This document shows positions 1 through 8,428 of a stretch of 64,000 bases of DNA, piece by piece; within the stretch, counting starts at the first letter, position 1; each line of letters opens with the position of its first letter. The position numbers and the translations under genes were made by a program. The notes beneath the pieces are model-generated. The model was not told where the DNA came from, ran no database searches, and saw only the letters and a program-made list of their open reading frames with translations. The stretch is taken from positions 434,001-498,000 of the forward strand of contig JAISJN010000008.1 of assembly GCA_031261505.1 (NCBI GenBank), written 5' to 3'. The DNA is from Clostridioides sp. (GTDB lineage: Bacteria > Bacillota > Clostridia > Peptostreptococcales > Peptostreptococcaceae).

Positions 1-1
1 T

Positions 2-658
2 ACTTTAAACAGGAACGGTCAGACATTGTCGACAGATTGCAAAAAAGAAATATTAGAAAAAGTTAGTTTCAACAACCTGCTCTCTGGTTTCGCTACCCTC
101 ACTTACGTCGATCCAGACAGTTTAGACTTCGGTGCTGTAGGTCATCCTATAAGTATCTGCAATTCAAGGAAGATTCCTATTAAGGACGGCTCAATCTCTT
201 CTACCACGGATTTGAGCATTGAAAAATCCTTACGAGGAAATGTCGGTTCAATAAACGCAAAAAAACTCGACGTAATTGGTACCTTTAACCAAAACACGGA
301 TTTCGGTATCAGAGGTAAAATGGATAATTTCGATTTGAGCGATCTTCCGAAATATAAGGTAGCCGAACTAGAAGATGTAAAACCTGGGAAGGCACAGATC
401 ATCTTAAGTACAAAAGACGATAAACCAGAAAAATTTGACATTGAGATACTGAGTGTAGAAAATCAAGATGTCCCTCGATCAAAAAGTTTTAAGATCAAGG
501 TCACGGACAAGGATTTGTTGAAGCAAACTGGAGGTATCGTTCAAGGAATGAGCGGTACTCCGATAATCCAAGGCGATAAAATAATCGGTGCTGTATCTCA
601 TGCACTGGAAAACGACCCGACTGTAGGGTACGGAATCTATATTAAATGGATGTTTTAA
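2..658 (+). CDS. spoIVB: SpoIVB peptidase, 3' part (5' end outside window)
   Basis: C-terminal part of the sporulation serine peptidase SpoIVB (S55 family). In the family it is made in the forespore, is secreted to the intermembrane space and triggers processing of pro-sigma-K by SpoIVFB. Visible marks are the GAVGHPI segment with the expected catalytic His, the GMSGTPIIQ segment with the expected catalytic Ser, and the family-typical ending (VGYGIYIKWMF). The frame is open from base 2. The ORF-track TTG at 26 is internal, because the N-terminal membrane segment and PDZ domain lie upstream of the window. It converges with yunB across a bidirectional terminator. Confidence 0.93.
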   Translation, partial: TLNRNGQTLSTDCKKEILEKVSFNNLLSGFATLTYVDPDSLDFGAVGHPISICNSRKIPIKDGSISSTTDLSIEKSLRGNVGSINAKKLDVIGTFNQNTDFGIRGKMDNFDLSDLPKYKVAELEDVKPGKAQIILSTKDDKPEKFDIEILSVENQDVPRSKSFKIKVTDKDLLKQTGGIVQGMSGTPIIQGDKIIGAVSHALENDPTVGYGIYIKWMF

Positions 659-673
659 ACGGATTAAAAAATG

Positions 674-718
674 TGAAAAGGACAATGGCGAAACGCACTT
701 CGCCCTTGCCCTTTTTTG
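674..718. terminator. Bidirectional terminator between spoIVB and yunB
   Basis: Interrupted stem: AGG, CAA and GGCGAA pair with TTCGCC, TTG and CCT. It is flanked by an A-run on the left and a T-run on the right, between two convergent genes. Confidence 0.75.
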
Positions 719-731
719 CAATAAATTCTAT

Positions 732-1484
732 CTACTTAGTTTTTTTATTTTGTTCGTCCCTCATAAATGTTTGTATATCGCTTATTGCACTTCCTAAATC
801 GCTTTCTGGGATATTTACATAGCTGTTTGGAACGTCACCGACTATGATGGTCTCGCAAATCGGTATCTGTGACTTAACTTCCTTTGTACTCGTTATCAGT
901 GGTATTATCACCTTGACCTGAGTCTTCGCTTCTAGATATATCCTGTGCCTTGTCTGGTTTATACCCGAGGATTCAAATTTTGTCTTGAAATTTACAGTTG
1001 TAGTTCCTATTGGCTCTGTAGATAACTTTATTTTAGGTCCGTGTTGAGCTAGGATTGGACTCCCTAATGCAGTACCTATGGGAATAAAAGCGCTCGTAGT
1101 CTTTCCTTTTTGCAGCTCCTCTTGAATTCCAAGCGCCACCGAGGAAGCGAGTTCGTTCATCATGATTGTATTCGCCTGAATCATTGTAATCTTACCGGAG
1201 TTGTCTAATCTTACGTCCATTAGGTCCTCGTAGTTTACTTGCCCTTCTACAAGCTCTGCCACCGCCTGGTTAATCGACTTATTTGCAAGTTCCAATGCCT
1301 TTGTTTCTGCCAAAACGGTTATAGTCGGTCTGAGAGTTCTATCTATATATATGAAGCTTCCGATTACTACTGACCATATGAAGATAACAACTAATATAAG
1401 TACCGCCTTTTTAACGTTTTTTTCGTCGGCCTCACTGCTTCTAAAATTCTTTTTATATTTATTTTTATTAAATTTTCTGCGCAA
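732..1484 (-). CDS. yunB: Sporulation protein YunB
   Basis: YunB-family sporulation protein, made under mother-cell control in Bacillus. Its biochemical role is not settled. There is a basic N-terminus, one membrane segment at about residues 28-50 of this start, then an extracytoplasmic domain with family-like stretches such as IPIGTALGSPILAQHGPKI and a VKVIIPL segment. The ORF-track ATG at 1502 has no ribosome binding site. A strong AGGGGTGAT lies 6 bases before an in-frame TTG at 1484, which I take as the start. The length of about 250 residues matches the family. Confidence 0.85.
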   Translation of the reverse strand: MRRKFNKNKYKKNFRSSEADEKNVKKAVLILVVIFIWSVVIGSFIYIDRTLRPTITVLAETKALELANKSINQAVAELVEGQVNYEDLMDVRLDNSGKITMIQANTIMMNELASSVALGIQEELQKGKTTSAFIPIGTALGSPILAQHGPKIKLSTEPIGTTTVNFKTKFESSGINQTRHRIYLEAKTQVKVIIPLITSTKEVKSQIPICETIIVGDVPNSYVNIPESDLGSAISDIQTFMRDEQNKKTK

Positions 1485-1575
1485 AATTATCACCCCTAAC
1501 ATATTTATATGTCAATTGCTCATAATATATTGCAGTAGGTTATACGATAAAAGTTACAATTTTCTGCAAAAATTA

Positions 1576-1615
1576 TGCCGTATTAACACACAAAAGTATC
1601 AAATTGCCGTATTAA
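1576..1615. repeat. Direct repeat TGCCGTATTAA upstream of the PBP gene
   Basis: The 11-mer TGCCGTATTAA occurs at 1576-1586 and again at 1605-1615, 29 bp apart. It sits just upstream of the extended -10 of the penicillin-binding protein gene. This spacing of identical sites could be a regulator-binding pair. A related string (TGCCGTATTAGACACAC) is seen near 47939. Confidence 0.5.
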
Positions 1616-1635
1616 TAGAAAACATCTTGCGTTTA

Positions 1636-1644
1636 TGATATAAT
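1636..1644 (+). promoter_or_regulatory. Extended -10 promoter of the PBP gene
   Basis: TGATATAAT is an extended -10 (TGnTATAAT). No good -35 lies 17 bp upstream. A strong AAGGAGG ribosome binding site follows at about 1656. Confidence 0.6.
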
Positions 1645-1673
1645 ATTGGATTAGTAAGGAGGATTATAACTTA

Positions 1674-4346
1674 ATGAATAATGATAACAACGATAACAAA
1701 AACAAGATTAGAAGAAAAAGAGTAAGTAGTTCTTCTAACGGTACTAATACACCTAGGAACACAGCTGGCACTGGCGCTAAACCAAGTACAAGCGAAATAA
1801 AGAGAAAAAGTAATTCCAGTGAAACAAAGAGCGTAAAACCAAGCGCAAATAATAAGAAGAAAAAGAAAAAACCTACAGGTAAATACAGAATAATCAGAAA
1901 TGTAGGTATAGCTCTTTTAGTGTGTTTCGTGGTAGGATGTGCAACAGCTACAGGAATCGTATTCGCCTCGCTTAAAAATGTACAACCAGTGACTGAATCC
2001 ACACTCGATAAGAAAGTTCACCTAACAACAAAAATTAACTATGCAAACGGTGAAAGCTTGTCACTAGCTCCAAACATAACAAAGAGGACTCCAGTAGACC
2101 TAGACGAGATGTCAAAATACCTTAGAGAGGCTATCATCTCAATCGAGGACGAGCGTTTCTACGAACACAACGGGGTCGACTACAAGGGTCTCGCTAGATC
2201 CTTGGTTAGGACTGTAACTGGTACAAAACAGGGGGCTAGTACAATACCTATGCAGGTGTCAAAAGTATTATTGACATCTAGAGAACAGACCGTTACTCGT
2301 AAGATAAAGGACCTGTACTACGCCAATGAGATGAGCAAGACTATTAAAAAAGATAAAATACTTGAAATCTACTTAAATACTTTCTTCGTAGGTCAAGGTC
2401 TCTCAGGTGCTGAAGCCGGAGCGAGAGGTTATTTCGACAAGGATGCAGCCGACTTAACACTAGCTGAATCCGCTCTACTAGCTGGATCTACTAAAAATCC
2501 AAGCAGATACTCAGCTTACAAGACTTCAAAACTCAACGGAGATGAAACTAAACAGGAATTAGAACACAGAGTGCTGCTATTCCCAAATACCAAAGAAGAT
2601 AAGTTGGATGAGCCAACTCAGATCGAGTTCGATATGATAGAAAAGATGAGCGATTGGGAATTGATCAATTCCGATGAGTACAAACAACTTAAGGCTGCTA
2701 CTATGGTAGTAAGAAAGGCAGTTCCAAACGAGGAAGCAAAAGAAAGAAGAAAGACGGTTCTAGACAAGATGCTCGCTCTCAAGAAGATTTCTCAATCAGA
2801 GTACGCAACAGCTGTCAGCGAACCTATAAACATAAAACTACCCGACAAGAGAGAAACCGTTGCTTCATCTGTTGAAGACTATATCACAGACGAGGCTATA
2901 AAAGCATTGGTAGACCAGGGTAATACCGAAGAAGAGGCGAAAAACTTATTCTACAACGGCGGTTTGATAATCAACACTACAATAGACCCTAAGATTCAAA
3001 AGTCTATTGAAGAAGAATACGCTAAGAGCTCGAACTTCCCACATTCAATTATGGGAAAAGACGGGGTCGTTCAACCTCAGTCTGGTATGGTAATCACAGA
3101 CTACAGAAACGGTGAAATAAAGGGATTGATCGGTGGTAGAAACATAAAGAGCAGAAGAGCTTACAACAGGGCGATAAACCCTCATCAACCAGGATCTACT
3201 ATAAAACCACTTTCTGTATATACAGCTGCAATAGACACTATGGAAATAACTCAGTCCACTAGGATAAGCAACGCTAGAGGTGGATATAAGTTTGCAGTCA
3301 CCAAAAAATGGAACCCACATACTTCAAGTTCTGAAACTAGCGGCTGGAGCGTTCGTAAGGCCGTTGAAAAATCTTCAAATACGATAGCTGCAAAGACTGC
3401 TGAAATGCTTGGAGATACACCTGAAGACTGCTATGACATAATGATAGACTACTTGGAAAACTTCGGTATAAGTACGCTAAAGGTCAGTGCTCTCGACGAG
3501 AAAAAACAGAACGATAGACAGTTCCCTTCACTTGTACTCGGAGGTATGACAGTTGGTATATCACCGCTTGAAATGTCTTCAGCCTATGGAGCCTTAGCAA
3601 ACGGCGGTGTCTACGTGAAACCATCTGTACTCTCTACAATAACTACCTATGACGGACAGTTGTTATTCAAAAATTCCCGTGAAGAGAGAAAGGTTGTAGA
3701 CCCAGCCGTTGCCTACGTTATGACGGATATGCTAGAAGGTACCATAAAAGAAGGTGGAGCAGGAAATGCTAAATTGGACAACGAGATGACCGCTGCTGGT
3801 AAGACAGGTACAACCAATGGTGGTAAGGATATCTGGTTTGCAGGTTACACACCTTATTACTCATGTGCGACATACATGGCAGACGACTCAAAAAGCGTCT
3901 CAGATGGAGACGGCGGATACACGCGTAGGAGTCTCGGTTTCGGTGGTGACGCATGTGCGACACTTTGGTCGAATGTAATGTCAAAGGTACACAAGAACTT
4001 AGAAGTAAAGGACTTTGAAGTTCCAGACAATATATACTTTACTAGGATCAATCTACTTGACGGAGGTAGACAGTCTACCGGATCAAAGGCAGCATTTATA
4101 GACGGAACATCTCCATCTAGAGTAAGTTCTCAACCATCTCCAGCACAGACTGCACCTAAACAGCCAGAAAATGGTAATAACGGAACTGACGAAGAGAAGC
4201 CAGCTCAAGGAAATGGCGGTGGCAATAATCCTCCAGCCAACAACGACGGCGGTGGCGCAAGTCCTGGAAACGACGGCGGTGGAAACAATCCAGCTCCACC
4301 AGCTGACGGCGGCACTCCTCCAGCCAACGGCGGTGGCACTCAGTAG
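1674..4346 (+). CDS. Class A penicillin-binding protein (PBP1A type)
   Basis: Bifunctional peptidoglycan synthase with a glycosyltransferase and a DD-transpeptidase, anchored in the membrane and acting outside. A 70-residue Lys/Ser/Asn-rich cytoplasmic tail precedes one membrane helix at about residues 76-98. The GT51 domain has EDERFYEH (catalytic Glu near 158) and QGASTIPMQ. The transpeptidase domain has SxxK in GSTIKP (Ser near 508), SSN, and KTGT (Lys near 710). The last ~60 residues are a low-complexity Pro/Gly/Asn tail. The start follows AAGGAGG. At 890 residues it is complete. It could be vegetative or sporulation-associated; the sequence does not decide. Confidence 0.95.
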   Translation: MNNDNNDNKNKIRRKRVSSSSNGTNTPRNTAGTGAKPSTSEIKRKSNSSETKSVKPSANNKKKKKKPTGKYRIIRNVGIALLVCFVVGCATATGIVFASLKNVQPVTESTLDKKVHLTTKINYANGESLSLAPNITKRTPVDLDEMSKYLREAIISIEDERFYEHNGVDYKGLARSLVRTVTGTKQGASTIPMQVSKVLLTSREQTVTRKIKDLYYANEMSKTIKKDKILEIYLNTFFVGQGLSGAEAGARGYFDKDAADLTLAESALLAGSTKNPSRYSAYKTSKLNGDETKQELEHRVLLFPNTKEDKLDEPTQIEFDMIEKMSDWELINSDEYKQLKAATMVVRKAVPNEEAKERRKTVLDKMLALKKISQSEYATAVSEPINIKLPDKRETVASSVEDYITDEAIKALVDQGNTEEEAKNLFYNGGLIINTTIDPKIQKSIEEEYAKSSNFPHSIMGKDGVVQPQSGMVITDYRNGEIKGLIGGRNIKSRRAYNRAINPHQPGSTIKPLSVYTAAIDTMEITQSTRISNARGGYKFAVTKKWNPHTSSSETSGWSVRKAVEKSSNTIAAKTAEMLGDTPEDCYDIMIDYLENFGISTLKVSALDEKKQNDRQFPSLVLGGMTVGISPLEMSSAYGALANGGVYVKPSVLSTITTYDGQLLFKNSREERKVVDPAVAYVMTDMLEGTIKEGGAGNAKLDNEMTAAGKTGTTNGGKDIWFAGYTPYYSCATYMADDSKSVSDGDGGYTRRSLGFGGDACATLWSNVMSKVHKNLEVKDFEVPDNIYFTRINLLDGGRQSTGSKAAFIDGTSPSRVSSQPSPAQTAPKQPENGNNGTDEEKPAQGNGGGNNPPANNDGGGASPGNDGGGNNPAPPADGGTPPANGGGTQ

Positions 4347-4469
4347 AACTAGACTCAGTAATTCGGAGTGGCACTCAACACGTGCTTCACCTTATAAATA
4401 AGATACACGCTATATAAGAGATAAGAGATAATAGATAAAATATATTTAAATAGGCTCAAATATGTTCAA

Positions 4470-4506
4470 TAAAAAAAGCAGTGGAAATTAACCCACTGCT
4501 TTTTTA
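4470..4506. terminator. Bidirectional terminator (PBP / spoVAE)
   Basis: AAAAAAAGCAGTGG pairs with CCCACTGCTTTTTT between convergent genes. There are A- and T-runs on both sides. Confidence 0.9.
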
Positions 4507-4580
4507 GTATATATTAAGCTCAAGCCACTGTTTTTGTAAAACGTAGCTCTCTTTTCATTATAACTCTCTTTTCATTCAAC

Positions 4581-4937
4581 TTAAGGTTTTGGTTTCGGGT
4601 TAAATATAACTGCCATTATATATCCAAAAATTATAGCAACAGCTATACCTCCAGCCGTCGCCGTTATCCCACCTGTAAAAACACCCATGAGTCCATTTTC
4701 TTCAATGCCTTTTTTTACTCCCTGTGCCAAGGTATATCCAAAACCGACTATCGGAACCGTAGCTCCAGCTGCTCCGAATTCAACTAACGGGTCGTAAATT
4801 CCTAGAAACGATAAGACGACCCCGCTGGTTACGTAGCTCACGAGTATATACGGAGACTGTATTTTAAATCTATCCATAAGAATCTGTGCCAATAAACAGA
4901 TGAGACCGCCTACGATAAAAACTCTTAAATACAACAT
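4581..4937 (-). CDS. spoVAE: Stage V sporulation protein AE
   Basis: Small multi-pass membrane subunit of the SpoVA channel, which carries dipicolinic acid into the forespore and releases it on germination. Four hydrophobic segments are visible, with the family-like start VFIVGGLICLLAQ and the Gly-rich VPIVGFGYTLAQG. The ORF-track start (TTG at 4955) overlaps spoVAD. GGAG lies 8 bases before the in-frame ATG at 4937, which fits better and gives about 118 residues. It is the last gene of the spoVAC-AD-AE set. Confidence 0.9.
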   Translation of the reverse strand: MLYLRVFIVGGLICLLAQILMDRFKIQSPYILVSYVTSGVVLSFLGIYDPLVEFGAAGATVPIVGFGYTLAQGVKKGIEENGLMGVFTGGITATAGGIAVAIIFGYIMAVIFNPKPKP

Positions 4938-4951
4938 TTCTTCAACTCCAA

Positions 4952-5962
4952 TCAATTTTCAATTACGACTGCATGTGCTATGCAAGGTATACTCTCCTTC
5001 TGAAGAGTACTCATAGGTGAAAGCAAGGCTCCAGTCGATACCAGCATCACCTTCTTGTATTTACCCTCTAATAGTCTTTTGTATATCACTCCTGTAAAAA
5101 CAGATGCAGCGCATCCACATCCACTTGCACCACAGTGTACATCCTGCTCCTTTAAATAAAATATCTCTACTCCACAATCCTTATGTCTCTTCGAAATATC
5201 CAAACCCTTTTTTTTGAGAAGATCTATCAATATTTCACTTCCGAGAGTTCCGAGGTCACCCGTAGCTATCACGTCAAAGCTATTTGGATCCTCCAATGTA
5301 TCTTCAAAATAAGAATAAATAGTATCTACTGCCGCCGGTGCCATCGCTGCGCCCATATTATTCGGATCTTTTATTCCTTTATCCACTACCTTACCTATTG
5401 TTACAGCCTTTATCTTAGGTCCCTTTCCCTTTGATGATATAAGTACGCTACCTGCTCCTGTAACCGTCCTCTGTGATGTCATAGGCTTTTGGTTACCCAT
5501 CTCAAGCGGAAATCTAAACTGCCTCTCAGCCGTCGCGTAATGGCTTGAGGTGCCAGACAAAACCAAGTCCGCAAATCCTCCGTCTACAGCCATAGCCGAA
5601 AGAGCCATTCCCTCAGACATTGTCGAGCAGGCTCCATATATTCCAAAGAATGGTATACCCATCTCCCTCGCAGAAAATGATGCTGGTGTGATTTGATTTA
5701 TAAGGTCTCCAGCAAATAAAAACTGAATCTCCTCTATATTTCTTCCAGATTTTTTTACTACGTTTTCCATAGAGAGCTGGAACATCTTCGTTTCCGCTTT
5801 TTCCCAACTTTTTTCACCACAGGTATCGTCTTCTAGCACTACATCGAATTCTTTTCCAAGCGGTCCAAGTCCCTCTTTTTCTCCTACAATTGAAGAAGTA
5901 GCTATTATAACTGGACTAGACTTCATCTTCAAAGTCCTTCGCCCTATCCTCTTACCTTCCAT
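4952..5962 (-). CDS. spoVAD: Stage V sporulation protein AD
   Basis: SpoVAD is a thiolase-fold protein that binds dipicolinic acid in the SpoVA complex. The family-typical C-terminal block with Cys-rich HCGASGCGCAASVF is present. The annotated ORF start at 6019 adds 19 residues that overlap the end of spoVAC. GAGGTGAG lies just before the ATG at 5962, giving 336 residues, close to the usual ~338. It sits between spoVAC and spoVAE on the same strand. Confidence 0.95.
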   Translation of the reverse strand: MEGKRIGRRTLKMKSSPVIIATSSIVGEKEGLGPLGKEFDVVLEDDTCGEKSWEKAETKMFQLSMENVVKKSGRNIEEIQFLFAGDLINQITPASFSAREMGIPFFGIYGACSTMSEGMALSAMAVDGGFADLVLSGTSSHYATAERQFRFPLEMGNQKPMTSQRTVTGAGSVLISSKGKGPKIKAVTIGKVVDKGIKDPNNMGAAMAPAAVDTIYSYFEDTLEDPNSFDVIATGDLGTLGSEILIDLLKKKGLDISKRHKDCGVEIFYLKEQDVHCGASGCGCAASVFTGVIYKRLLEGKYKKVMLVSTGALLSPMSTLQKESIPCIAHAVVIEN

Positions 5963-5979
5963 TACCTCACCTCTTTTGA

Positions 5980-6441
5980 CTAACTTAAAGCTAGAAATAT
6001 ATAATAAATTATTCCACATATAACGGACGAACCTATTCCGTATACTAAAACAGGTCCCGCTACCCTGAATAGATTTGCTCCAATTCCGAGTATCTGTCCC
6101 TCTTGCTTATGCTCCATAGCCGGGGAAACTATTGAATTTGCAAATCCTGTAATCGGGACTATTGAGCCAGCTCCAGCCCTCTTTCCAATAAGGTCGTAAA
6201 TACCGAGACCAGTGAGTAAAGCCCCTAAAAACACCAATATCATCGAAGTCATTCCACCTGCTGTAATCTTATCCACGCCTAAAAAATATCTGCATAAATC
6301 GTTTATACCCTGACCTACCATACAGATAAGACCGCCAACCACAAATGCATTTATATTATTTTTTAACAATGTCGGCTTTGGGCTCAAAGCTTCAACGTAA
6401 TCCTTGTACTCCTCATTTTTCATACTTCCTTTTTCCTTCAT
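5980..6441 (-). CDS. spoVAC: Stage V sporulation protein AC
   Basis: Polytopic membrane subunit of the SpoVA channel, with mechanosensitive-channel activity reported for the Bacillus homologue. The hydrophobic core starts with NAFVVGGLICMVGQGIND and carries the VPITGFANSIVSPAMEHK block typical of SpoVAC. AGAGGTGAT precedes the ATG at 6441. At 153 residues it is full length. A terminator-like hairpin separates it from sigF, so spoVA probably has its own forespore promoter. I could not place a convincing sigma-G box. Confidence 0.94.
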   Translation of the reverse strand: MKEKGSMKNEEYKDYVEALSPKPTLLKNNINAFVVGGLICMVGQGINDLCRYFLGVDKITAGGMTSMILVFLGALLTGLGIYDLIGKRAGAGSIVPITGFANSIVSPAMEHKQEGQILGIGANLFRVAGPVLVYGIGSSVICGIIYYIFLALS

Positions 6442-6480
6442 CTCAAAATCACCTCTCTGCTTTATTGTCCCCTCAACAGA

Positions 6481-6535
6481 AAAAAATAAACTCAGATTCT
6501 ATAATTTGTCTAATATAGAATCTGAGTTTATTTTA
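6481..6535. terminator. Terminator between sigF and spoVAC
   Basis: AAATAAACTCAGATTCTATA pairs with the mirrored TATAGAATCTGAGTTTATTT, a very long perfect stem with a short loop and T-rich flanks. It lies downstream of sigF and before spoVAC on the minus strand. Confidence 0.8.
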
Positions 6536-6560
6536 AATGGCGATTGACGTATTCGTACCG

Positions 6561-7328
6561 TCAACTTATGTATTCTCTCAACTTTGAAAGCACTTTTTTC
6601 TCTATTCTTGAAACCTGAACCTGCGATATATCAAGCATCTTTCCGATTTCACTCTGAGTTAAATCCTCAAAATACCTGAGGATAATTATCTGTCTCTCTC
6701 TTTTTTCGAGTTTTCCAAGCACGTCCTTTAGCAGGATGTTGTCTATAGCCTTCTCCTCCTCGCATTCTCCCTGCATGCTTATCTTATCTATCAAACATAT
6801 AGGTGCGCCTTCGTCCTTGTGTATGACGCCGTTTAGATACTCTACGCCGACATTTGCTTCAAGCGCCATCAAAAGGTCTTCTTTATCTACTTCTATCTCT
6901 TTTGCAAGTTCGTCGATAGTAGGTTCTCTCCCGTTTTTCTTCGTCATAACCTCGCTTGTCATCTTGGCTTTTACGGCTATTTGCTTTAGAGACCTCGATA
7001 CCTTTATCATACCGTCGTCTCTTAGATACCTCTTTATCTCACCTAGTATCATTGGAACAGCATACGTTGAGAATTTCACATTGAAACTCGGGTCAAACTT
7101 ATAAATAGATTTCATAAGTCCTATTGATCCCAATTGAAATAAATCATCTCTGTCGTAACCTATATTTAAAAACTTTGAGACTACACTCCTCACAAGTCCC
7201 AAATTGTGTTCAATCAGCATTGACTTAGCCTCTTCGTCATCGTTTTTCTGAACTCTGTCGATAAGTTCTAGAGTGACCTCATGACTTAGAAGCTTCTTTT
7301 TTTCATCTCTCGTAGCAGTTGTATCCAT
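6561..7328 (-). CDS. sigF: RNA polymerase sigma-F factor
   Basis: First forespore-specific sigma factor. Region 2 is visible (GLVRSVVSKFLNIGYDRDDL, FSTYAVPMILGEIKRYLRD), as is the region 4 helix-turn-helix (LTQSEIGKMLDISQVQVSRI). The upstream ATG at 7346 lacks a ribosome binding site. AGAGG sits 7 bases before the ATG at 7328, giving 255 residues, the same as Bacillus. It is third in the spoIIAA-spoIIAB-sigF operon and is held inactive by SpoIIAB. Confidence 0.97.
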   Translation of the reverse strand: MDTTATRDEKKKLLSHEVTLELIDRVQKNDDEEAKSMLIEHNLGLVRSVVSKFLNIGYDRDDLFQLGSIGLMKSIYKFDPSFNVKFSTYAVPMILGEIKRYLRDDGMIKVSRSLKQIAVKAKMTSEVMTKKNGREPTIDELAKEIEVDKEDLLMALEANVGVEYLNGVIHKDEGAPICLIDKISMQGECEEEKAIDNILLKDVLGKLEKRERQIIILRYFEDLTQSEIGKMLDISQVQVSRIEKKVLSKLREYIS

Positions 7329-7353
7329 AAAAAAACCTCTATTCATTTGGACT

Positions 7354-7782
7354 TTATTTAGGCGAATTTATTTTTTTAGCCAACTCAATTCTGGTTCCTT
7401 TCCCCTTTATCGAACTCACGTTTACATCATCCATAAAACTCTTCATGACGGTAAATCCCATACCAGACCTTTCGAGTTCTGGCTTTGATGTGTAAAGCGG
7501 CTCCATAGCTTCTTCTAGATTGTCTATTCCAAAACCGTCATCTTCAACAGCTATCGTGATTGTGTCACCGTCTATCTTGCATTTAATGGATACAAACTTC
7601 TCCTCGTCATCTTCATACCCATGTATAATAGCATTTGTCACTGCCTCAGAAACGGCTGTTTTGATGTCTACTAGTTCATCTAGGGTAGGATCTAACTTAG
7701 CGGCAAACGATGCTACTATTACTCTCGCTAAACTCTCATTTTCGGATTTAGCAGAAAATTTCACTTCCAAAATATTACTCAT
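7354..7782 (-). CDS. spoIIAB: Anti-sigma-F factor / serine kinase SpoIIAB
   Basis: GHKL-type kinase that binds sigma-F and phosphorylates SpoIIAA. The N-box (EAVTNAIIHGYED) and the G1 box (VEDDGFGI) are clear, followed by RSGMGFTVMKSFMD. GGAGGAGTGG precedes the ATG at 7782, so the first 13 residues of the ORF-track version are not coding. The resulting protein is about 142 residues, normal for the family. Confidence 0.97.
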   Translation of the reverse strand: MSNILEVKFSAKSENESLARVIVASFAAKLDPTLDELVDIKTAVSEAVTNAIIHGYEDDEEKFVSIKCKIDGDTITIAVEDDGFGIDNLEEAMEPLYTSKPELERSGMGFTVMKSFMDDVNVSSIKGKGTRIELAKKINSPK

Positions 7783-7795
7783 AGACCACTCCTCC

Positions 7796-8131
7796 TTACA
7801 AAGAACTAACTGCTTCTTCATACGTTTCGTAAATGTTAATTATCTTGTTCATACCTGATAGTTCAAAAATTTTTCTAACCCTATCGTTTACGTTTATTAT
7901 TGAAACTTTTCCACCTTCGCCAGAGATCTTCTTATATCTCCCTATTATAACACCTATTCCCGAAGAATCCATAAAATTGATGCTCCTAAAGTCAAATATG
8001 ATGTTTTTAACCTGATTTGAATTTAATATTCCGTCCAGATCTTCTCTTATCTCATTTGAGATATGGTGATCGAGTTCTGAGCAAGAAAATTCAACAAGAA
8101 GATTCTTAGTATCCAAAGAATATTCAAACAT
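7796..8131 (-). CDS. spoIIAA: Anti-anti-sigma factor SpoIIAA
   Basis: STAS-domain protein that frees sigma-F when unphosphorylated. The phosphorylation loop MDSSGIGVIIGRYK matches the family, with the modified Ser in DSSG near residue 56. AGGGAGGAA precedes the ATG at 8131. First gene of the spoIIA operon. Confidence 0.97.
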   Translation of the reverse strand: MFEYSLDTKNLLVEFSCSELDHHISNEIREDLDGILNSNQVKNIIFDFRSINFMDSSGIGVIIGRYKKISGEGGKVSIINVNDRVRKIFELSGMNKIINIYETYEEAVSSL

Positions 8132-8195
8132 AGTCGATTCCTCCCTTTAATATACTTAATAAATATTCGATTAAAAAAATAGTAACTCTAAATCA

Positions 8196-8223
8196 TTTCT
8201 CTAGTCTACACCCAAATTCCTTT
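8196..8223 (-). promoter_or_regulatory. Putative sigma-H promoter of the spoIIA operon
   Basis: On the minus strand AAAGGAATT fits the sigma-H -35 (RNAGGAWWW). Twelve bases later AGAGAAA fits 6 of 7 positions of the -10 (RNNGAAT). spoIIA is a known sigma-H target in Bacillus and C. difficile. The site is about 65 bp upstream of spoIIAA. Confidence 0.6.
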
Positions 8224-8428
8224 GGTGAAAAATGACTAGTTTTGTCTGATTTAAAAGTTACTATATTAATTGGTCTCAACCGTTATGTTAAAATAATTGT
8301 AATCTATTCATCAACCCTGCTACGAGGTTCTTTTTATTTGTATTGTTTATTTGTTTTTTGTTATATATTTCCGTATTGTCGTATTATTTCTTACCGTATA
8401 CGGCTTCACTGTATACTAGACTTTAAAT
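8224..8428. other. Intergenic region upstream of spoIIA
   Basis: AT-rich. It holds a GTATAC...GTATAC hairpin near 8397-8415 and the short palindrome CTAGACTTTAAATCTAG near 8417, just past the helicase stop codon. No clean T-run follows, so termination of the helicase mRNA is uncertain. No ORF is credible. Confidence 0.4.

Noticed and set aside
4171-4401. 76-residue plus-strand ORF and opposing ORFs at the PBP C-terminus
   Set aside because: Out-of-frame shadows of the Pro/Gly/Asn-rich tail; no ribosome binding site.
6442-6560. Sigma-G promoter upstream of spoVAC
   Set aside because: No acceptable GMATR/CATnnTA pair at the right spacing, although one is expected biologically.
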